From: Paragordius varius
Lineage: Eukaryota; Nematomorpha
Assembly (NCBI GenBank): GCA_964247055.1
Contig: OZ176056.1
Location: forward strand, 5,084,001 to 5,148,000
Length of the DNA: 64,000 nt
Direction of reading: 5' to 3'
The position numbers were made by a program, and so were the translations under genes. Below, piece by piece: positions 57,807-64,000 of this stretch. The notes beneath the pieces are model-generated. The model did not search any database. It worked only from the letters and a program-made list of their open reading frames with translations, and had not been told where the DNA came from. Position 1 is the first letter of the stretch. The number at the start of each line of letters is the position of its first letter.

Positions 57807-58615
57807 ACCATTACAATAAAGCCAATTACACTTCATATTCATCCTTAAACAACTCTCATACAGCAAATTCATCGTAAAATAAATTATTATTAAGGGTTAC
57901 CTATTTTAAAAATTAAATTTTGTTCAAAATTAAAAAAATACTGAAAAAATAAACCATGCCATAAGGATATATTATATATTAATGCTAAGTTATATTAGCC
58001 CGAAAAAAACACATAATTGATTTTTAGAATAAATTAACACTTCGATTCAAATTGGGGTATCTAAATACCCCAGACTAAATTTTAGTAAGGATTTTCAAAA
58101 AACTACTAAAGGAAACGGTCCAAATTTAAATTTATGCTTCTATCCTAATAAAAATTATATAAATATGCAAAAATATCTATATAAAATTTGGTTTTAAAAA
58201 AAAGTTCCATGTCAAACTACTAAAAATTTTGAAAAATATAGTCTTCATTTAATTTTAAGGGTGATATAAAGGCTAATTTTTTATTCAAATTACATCTTAC
58301 ATTGATAGAAATAGAAAAAGCGATTTATTTTTATTATTTTTCAATTTTAACATTAAACACATGTCACGTTGACTAAATTTTTACTATTCGGTTTTAATCT
58401 AAAATATAAATAAAATTTTTTATATATTTCGGTTTATTAATGTTATATAAGTGCAAAATTTTTCCATGGTTATAAATCCTTCCATATTTTTTAAAAAATT
58501 TAATTTTAAACAGGCCTGGGGTATTTAACTACCCCAATTTGAATCGAAGGACTAAAATGAATGTGTTGTATCCAAGTGTTAAAATTGTTCAGGGGTAATT
58601 TGAGTTGTAAATGGT
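57807..58615. mobile_element. MITE-2, copy 2, interrupted by MITE-1
   Basis: Starts ACCATTACAATAAAG and ends GAGTTGTAAATGGT, matching the intact copy at 32681-32959 along its length (TTTGTTCAAAATTAA; AAGGATATATTATATATTAATG). MITE-1 (58038-58578) sits inside, flanked by TTAA on both sides, exactly where the other copy has a single TTAA. Confidence 0.85.
58038..58578. mobile_element. MITE-1, copy 3, 541 bp, with exact TTAA duplication
   Basis: Flanked by TTAA at 58034-58037 and 58579-58582. Left end CACTTCGATTCAAATTGGGG; right end (minus strand) CACTTGGATACAACACATTC, then CGATTCAAATTGGGG and CCCCAGGCCTGTTT. The right terminus has about 25 bases more than the left, the same asymmetry as copies 1 and 2 in mirror orientation. 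No coding capacity. Confidence 0.9.
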
Positions 58616-58641
58616 ATATCATCATTTGAAATTAAATAACA

Positions 58642-60657
58642 TCACATTACAATTATAATCATGGGTGATTTGTCTAAATGGCGTTTAGCTGCCTGGGTCG
58701 GATCTGAAGTATCTATTCTATATTCATTTTCCATACATTGCGGCGTTTTGAAAGTTGTTAATGTATCCGATTTAGTGTGGTTTAGGCTAGCAGAGTTCCC
58801 ATCATCACAATTTGTTCTTTGACTATTAAGAGCCACGTCTATATAAAGTTTATCAACCACTCTAAATCTAGAAATACAATGAATGTAAAAGTTACGAAAG
58901 CATAATGCAAGTGTTAAAATCTTATTTTATAATAACAAAAGAAGCAATAATAATATATTTTTACAATTGGTATTTAAGCATAAAAAATATTTTATTATAT
59001 AAATCGTCGCAACTAACAGCGAACAACAACCTTATATCTTCTCCGGCGTCCATATATAGTTTATGTATTTGAGCTATCGCAGTTTCATCTAAGTAAAAAA
59101 TAATTGTTTTATGGTTAATAAATTATTATATAATATTTAAATCCAGAACTTTAATTTTAATATGTAATACAAAAAACCATTATTTTGTATATTTATACAA
59201 TAAATTTTCTTTTGTATTTTTGTGACGCATTCCTGAAAATTTTAGTCATTCTTAACCGTACCCAGTCAAAAAAAGTTATTCAGTCAATCATTTTTCCAAT
59301 CAATAAAAACATTTCAATCGATAAAAACTAACTTTTAATCATCAAAAGCACACTGATAAATTTTTTATAAACACAATTATTGAATGACAATTTTTTTTGT
59401 CAATACAGAATCATTAATAAAGATTATTTAAAAGTCTTCTTTTAACAGAATCAGTATTTTATGGTTTTTATCATATTTATAAAAATATTTTTATTATTTC
59501 AAATTTTTCTTTATCGTATTAATGTTGCATAATATTCGCTATCCGAATCTATAGTTTATAAAATGACAAATTAAAAAAAATATATTACCTAATCAAATGG
59601 TGATTTAACACTTCATCAAAATTGTTATTAATGAAGTTTATCAATAAATATCTAAACAAAAATTATTTTCAAAAGAATAATGTTTTTGATATATATATTA
59701 AATAAAAATGATATTTGTCAAGGGCAAATGTTTAAAATCAAATTTAAAATCTTAAATGACTAATTCGATATAAAAATAGTATTTTTTTTATTTTATTATT
59801 TGATCGAAACTAAAAATATAGGTCAGTTCCAAATAATGCGAGCCATTAACATATACTTTCTTAAAAAATATTCATCCAGTTAATAAAATATAACTTTCAA
59901 AGAAAAAGTCATTAACGATTGTGCATTGGAATATGGGAAAATTATCATTCAATAATTGTTTTATAATCCTAATATTATTTATTAATATTAAAATAAAGTT
60001 ACTTTTATATCTTTTTATAACATAAAAAATAATTCCCTTTTTGTTAAGTGGGAAATCGTTTTTATAGATTGGTAAGAAGTTTAATAGGAAAACATTTGGA
60101 ATGACTGCGAAATGGTGTGTATATATAATGCATGTATATAAAACTTCAATTAAAATCGGTACCGGATACATAGAAATTAAATAAAAAATGACATATTCAG
60201 CTACTAAGCGGTCTGACAAATTAAATAAATTAAAAATTCCACATCAAAATATTTTTGCACCATTTTTACTCCAGTTTTTGATCATCTTTCTTTGAATAGT
60301 TTAATATATATATATATATAATATATATTCTAAGGAATATTTAGGTCAAAAAAATCGTTAAAAGGTTTAAAAAGGCAATAATTTTACATGCAATTATTGA
60401 ATGCCACCTAAATTTTTGTCTACAATTCAAGCCTAAAATAGGTATAAGGCTTAATAAGATGTGAAATTTTCGATAAATATTGTCACATGCATGCGTGGTC
60501 GTTAACAACCTTTGATTATTGAAAATTTTCATCTCATTTTTATTATTTATTATTATATTCATAAAAATATATAACTAAGGATTGTAGGTAACCTGTCATA
60601 TCGTCTTCCTCTGACGTTGTCTTATATTCCCAATACCATGTTTGTTCAAAGGTATCA
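58642..60657 (-). CDS. POLR3H: RNA polymerase III subunit RPC8 (RPC25), 3' exons
   Basis: Subunit of RNA polymerase III that with RPC9 forms the stalk used in initiation at tRNA and 5S genes. Exons found on the minus strand: 60657-60593 (DTFEQTWYWEYKTTSEEDD), 59088-59031 (ETAIAQIHKLYMDAGEDI), 58867-58642 (FRVVDKLYIDVALNSQ onward). Introns are 1504 and 163 nt, GT-AG, with phases that fit. The core matches the family string around W-WEY and LYMD-GE-IRFRVVD that ends the S1/OB domain. The upstream half (SHS2 domain and first S1 strands) was not found; a DDIFV-like piece near 61375-61390 may belong but does not join in phase. The normal ending GLGLLSWW is missing; ATT|GTAATG after KSPMII could be a donor to one more exon. 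A foldback element lies in the long intron, MITE-2 just downstream. Confidence 0.8.
59257..60115. mobile_element. Foldback element, second copy, within an RPC8 intron
   Basis: CCCAGTCAAAAAAAG...CAGTCAATCATTTTTCCAATC on the left and ...GACTGCGAAATGG on the right parallel the element at 38498-39856. Mirrored arm blocks are present (ACAATTATTGAATGACAATT about 59391-59410 against AATTATCATTCAATAATTG about 59938-59957). Only traces of two to three 21-bp units remain per arm, so this copy is older or shorter. Confidence 0.65.
60306..60328. repeat. (TA)n microsatellite
   Basis: TA run in the long RPC8 intron. Confidence 0.85.
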
Positions 60658-62085
60658 CTAAATAAAATATAAATGAACATCAAATTATATATTTTTATTA
60701 TATATGGAATAATTCAACAAAAATGATATAAATTTATTATAATATTTCGATTACTACAAGTAATCTTTGTCAAACGTAAAAATAAAATTAAAAAAATTAT
60801 TTACATACAAGAAGATGTTCAAATCCACTTTTTTATATATTACTAATAGGGTTGTTAAATTTTACCGAAAAATAAATTTATTGTAAAAATGATATTAAAA
60901 TTAAAGCGACCAATATTAGAATTTATAAAATGCGGAGATTGATGATAGTTAATAGGTTGTTAAGAAATTATATATTATAATAGATAGTAATTTTTGATTA
61001 AATGGTCTCAAGCCTATTATTACTATTATGGGATTATTACATAATCCAGATGGTCACATAATAACCATTTCTAATCTATAAAGAGTAAAAATTTCGTAGA
61101 ACTACTATTTTAAGTTTCTTATTTTTCTTTGCAAACATGTTCTGATAGGTGAATTGGGTTTTATGTCTGATGTAGTAGCTGTGTTTATAACCTAACCAAT
61201 TAATAATTGTATCAATCATGAAAACATCTTGACAACAAATAACAGTCTCTAGTAATATAATCTCTAATATCTATAAAATTGATTTATTTTAAAAAGATCT
61301 ATCTAATGAGGTATCGAATATATTTTGCCAATTTAGTAACATTTTGAATGTAAGGAAAAATGGCTGTTGACACAAATATATCATCATTTTTATAATTCTT
61401 TTATAGTGAATTTCATTTAAAAATTTAATACATTAAATGATGATTTAGTTGCATGGATTTCCCAGTTAAGTGAGTCGAACCAATATTGTAAAAAATTGGT
61501 TTATATGTGTTTATTAATGAATGTCTTTGTGGTGGATAGTGGGAGTTTGCGTGATGAAAATTATCACATATATGATATGGTTCAGTAACCAGTATGGTTA
61601 AATTGTACGTTAGATGTCTCACCAAATACACAAAACTGATAAGTTACAGTTAATATTCATGGTGAATTAAATAATATGTGTTTTATTATTAAAATTAACA
61701 AAATCACCCAACTTGTCATTTATATGTGGCCATATCATTAATTTCATATCTAAACCAGAATGAAGTGAGCAGACCTAGCAGAGCATATCTCCAACGAGGT
61801 TTATAAAAACAGAAAGTTTTACAAAATATTTAAACTCAATCTTAGAAGCTATAAAAATAATAAAAAATAATTTACTTAACAGAGTTATATTTATTTTCAA
61901 TCATCATCTATTATTCTCATAATAATCACACTTCATACCAGTCAAAAAATGATATTATATAATATAATAATATGATAAAATCCATAATCCATTTCTTATT
62001 TTCCAATGATTATATATGTAGTCATAAGTTTGTACCGGTAAATAACATGTAATTTGGAAATGAAATCGATATAATTTATCAAAAT
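60658..62085. other. Region expected to hold upstream RPC8 exons
   Basis: About 60725-60790 is the inverted partner of 165-235. A minus-strand piece near 61340-61400 (NDDIFVSTAIFPYI) recalls the FFDDIFVP block of RPC8 but could not be joined. A 68-residue minus frame at 61425-61631 has no family match. No other gene recognised. Confidence 0.35.
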
Positions 62086-62089
62086 ATTG

Positions 62090-62570
62090 TGTATCGTCTT
62101 CTACACCTTTTCCCATCTCCAGGTATTATATGGAAGCCGTGCAAAAAAAACTGATTGTCTTTTGCCGCAAACTATGAGACAAGCCATATTACAACATCTT
62201 CAAAATAATTAATATGATTCTCTGCAAGGATGTGTCCTATTAATGCAAAATTGTATTTGTCAAATGATCAGTAGATGCTAACGAAAAAATTTGCCATCGA
62301 AGCGATTCTAATGTATTTCAGCTGGTTTTGCTAATGAGACAGAGTATTATTATGAAAAAACACGCCATATCTTCTGGCTAAATTATATGGTTTAAAATAA
62401 TCATTTGTTGGTGAAAGCGTTGTACCTCCTCAACCCGATTTAAAAAGTTTTAAATAACAATATCGCTCTAGTCCACAGACACAGAACGAGACGTTTGCCA
62501 TTGGTGTTGAGAAACCGCTGGCATGAAAGCCATGATTACCGATTTAATTTGCAAAGTAAAGCGATGTCAT
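62090..62570. pseudogene. Degraded coding-like block, not recognised
   Basis: Composition is higher in GC than the flanks. Both strands show broken gene-like frames (plus: MRQAILQHLQNN and GCVLLMQNCICQMI; also PLVLRNRWHESHDYRF). Stops interrupt all of them. Probably a dead gene or transposon; no family assigned. Confidence 0.3.
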
Positions 62571-63150
62571 ATCATATATTAATTCGATAAGTGATCTTTG
62601 TCAACGTAAAAGCTTCACAAGTCGCTTTGAAATTTTCGATTTGGAATTCGTAATTTTGTGAAACCTCCAGTAATCTTTTCTATTACTCGTAAACATTTAT
62701 TAATTCTTTTTTTTATACATGTAGTGGTTCTGTTTATTAATCATCAATCACTTGCACATAATTGTCTTCGCAACTGTGTGATCTAACAAAGCGCTAACGC
62801 TTTTTCACATTGAAATAAGAACTTTTAATATCAAAAATCAATGTTTCACAGGTGTTTATCGATAGATTATGTTCGCCAAATTTTCTGCCACAACCGATAA
62901 TTTAAAGCAATGCGTAGAAGAAATGTTTTTTGACATGATTACTATATGCTAAACATAACTAGTTTTTGGTGATAGCTTGTGCGAGTTTAATGTTGTTCCA
63001 TTAATAAAATTAAATACTCAATATTTTTTTTAATATGGAGAAGATTTTTTATATTGTTAAATTTCTCGGTGGTGTCACATACATGCACATATTATATGTA
63101 TATATATATATATATGTCCCTTTTTGGTATACATATATGGGAGTATGATA
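62571..63150. other. AT-rich stretch with a (TA)n run at about 63096-63114
   Basis: No gene recognised. Confidence 0.4.
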
Positions 63151-63156
63151 GGTATA

Positions 63157-63335
63157 CAGTGTATGCAGTAAAAGATTGTTAGTGCAAAATAATTTTAATG
63201 AACACAAAACAGGGGGATATTATGGATATGTTTATAAAGAGGGCTGAATGATAATTAATATATAAAAATTGACCCCCTGTTTTGTGTTCATTAAGATTAT
63301 TTTGCACTAACAATCTATTACTGCATACGCTACTG
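63157..63335. mobile_element. Tc1/mariner-type MITE, 179-bp hairpin with TA target
   Basis: TA flanks (63155-63156; 63336-63337) enclose CAGTGTATGCAGTAAAAG... and ...TATTACTGCATACGCTACTG. The arms are about 65 bp, nearly identical inverted copies including GATTGTTAGTGCAAAATAAT and AACACAAAACAGGGGG. CAGT ends and a TA target fit Tc1/mariner. Confidence 0.85.
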
Positions 63336-63354
63336 TACAATAAAAACTCATTAA

Positions 63355-63466
63355 TTATTGCCAAATAGCAATGCAACAAAGAAATCATTATTGGCTAATT
63401 GGTAAACATGAAAAAAATAATAAGCCAATAATACTGACCTTTGTGTACATGCTATTTGGCAATAAT
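63355..63466. repeat. Second small hairpin element
   Basis: ATTATTGCCAAATAGCA and its inverse TGCTATTTGGCAATAAT form the ends. Inside, ATTATTGGCT and AGCCAATAAT form a second stem. Flanks TTA/TAA. Another miniature inverted-repeat element, about 20 bp from the previous one. Confidence 0.7.
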
Positions 63467-63699
63467 AACTTTCTATTAATATAAAATTACTCATACTGTA
63501 AGAACATAAAAATATGTCCCTTCTCGCTAAATATTTTATTGAAGAATTGGTAACATTGCATATGTGTGCATATTTTGATAATTAATTTTTAAGTTTGATA
63601 TATATTTCATAAAAATAATATACAAGGCAAAATTTAAAATTATTTAATCTATATGTGGGCATTACAAGGCACAATATGTATAGTTTTTTAAAAAAGGAA

Positions 63700-63949
63700 G
63701 CTATGATGATCTGATTTAGGCAATTTTCTTAAAGATGCCAGCAAAGTGTAACCGGATGTTTATATTGTGATAGATAACGCCCCAATACACCATGCAAAAT
63801 CTGCAAAATCTATTGAAGACAATTTACTATTTATTCATTATAATATCCAATTAAATCTAAGTGAAAACTTCTTTGCCACAATTAAAAAAGACAGAGATAA
63901 TGTAAAACAATTAAATTATAGAACAATTGTTATTAGATGGCAATGGTGA
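63700..63949 (+). pseudogene. Tc1/IS630-type transposase fragment
   Basis: The frame reads VYIVIDNAPIHHAKSAKSIE, NLLFIHYNIQLNLSENFFA and TIKKDRDNV. The IDNAPIHH block holds the second Asp of the DDE/D triad, and the later SENFFATIKK recalls the P-LNPIE-FF--IK block, with the conserved NPIE worn to NLSE. The first Asp lies upstream and is not recognised. Probably a source-family relative of the nearby hairpins, though no TIRs link them. Confidence 0.65.
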
Positions 63950-64000
63950 CATATAATGATTTCAACAAAAAGTAAGCAAAATAGAAACAATATCTAGATT

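Noticed and set aside
61425-61631. 68-residue minus-strand frame as an upstream RPC8 exon
   Set aside because: A donor of fitting phase exists, but the residues do not resemble any part of RPC8.

Overview
The window is strongly AT-rich nuclear DNA from an animal, most likely a small-genome parasite. Host genes are few, but several are cut by extremely short introns. A DDX55-type helicase gene has introns of 22, 22, 26 and 116 nt, and a candidate gene at 56.7 kb has one of 18 nt. Other genes have ordinary introns of about 100-1500 nt. Micro-introns, low GC, polyadenylation signals next to stop codons and heavy transposon load would fit a myxozoan-like or dicyemid-like parasite. This is an inference; the sequence alone does not settle the lineage.

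Layout: 0.5-2.3 kb, DDX55/Spb4-like helicase (minus). 4.7-5.1 kb, a small unknown three-exon gene (minus). 7.6-26.2 kb, a duplicated locus with three copies of a small secreted antistasin-like gene: one plus, one minus, and one dead copy whose signal-peptide exon holds a TTAA-target MITE. Between them lie a hAT element with perfect 8-bp target duplications, LINE fragments and a short LTR fossil. 26.6-36.3 kb, another hAT-type element, a Ty3/gypsy fossil, two copies of a 1.2-1.4 kb terminal-inverted-repeat (TIR) element and nested MITEs. 36.3-48.9 kb, a nest: a third copy of the TIR element holds an 11.4 kb PIF/Harbinger element, which holds a foldback element with 21-bp repeats in its arms, a Ty3/gypsy fossil and a 3.4 kb hAT. 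49.6-53.5 kb, a seven-exon gene for a secreted Ser-Gly-rich protein with a furin-type site. 56.7 kb, an unknown candidate gene. 58.6-60.7 kb, the 3' exons of an RNA polymerase III subunit RPC8 gene (POLR3H). 63.1-64 kb, Tc1/mariner-type hairpin elements and a transposase fragment.

The host genes do not form one pathway. RPC8 belongs to tRNA/5S transcription and DDX55 to 60S ribosome assembly; the antistasin-like peptides and the Ser-Gly-rich protein are predicted to be secreted. The most informative structures are the micro-introns, the duplicated antistasin locus with its inactivated member, and the insertion chronology readable from intact empty sites. All exon structures were deduced by eye from reading frame, GT-AG borders and phase, and have no transcript support.
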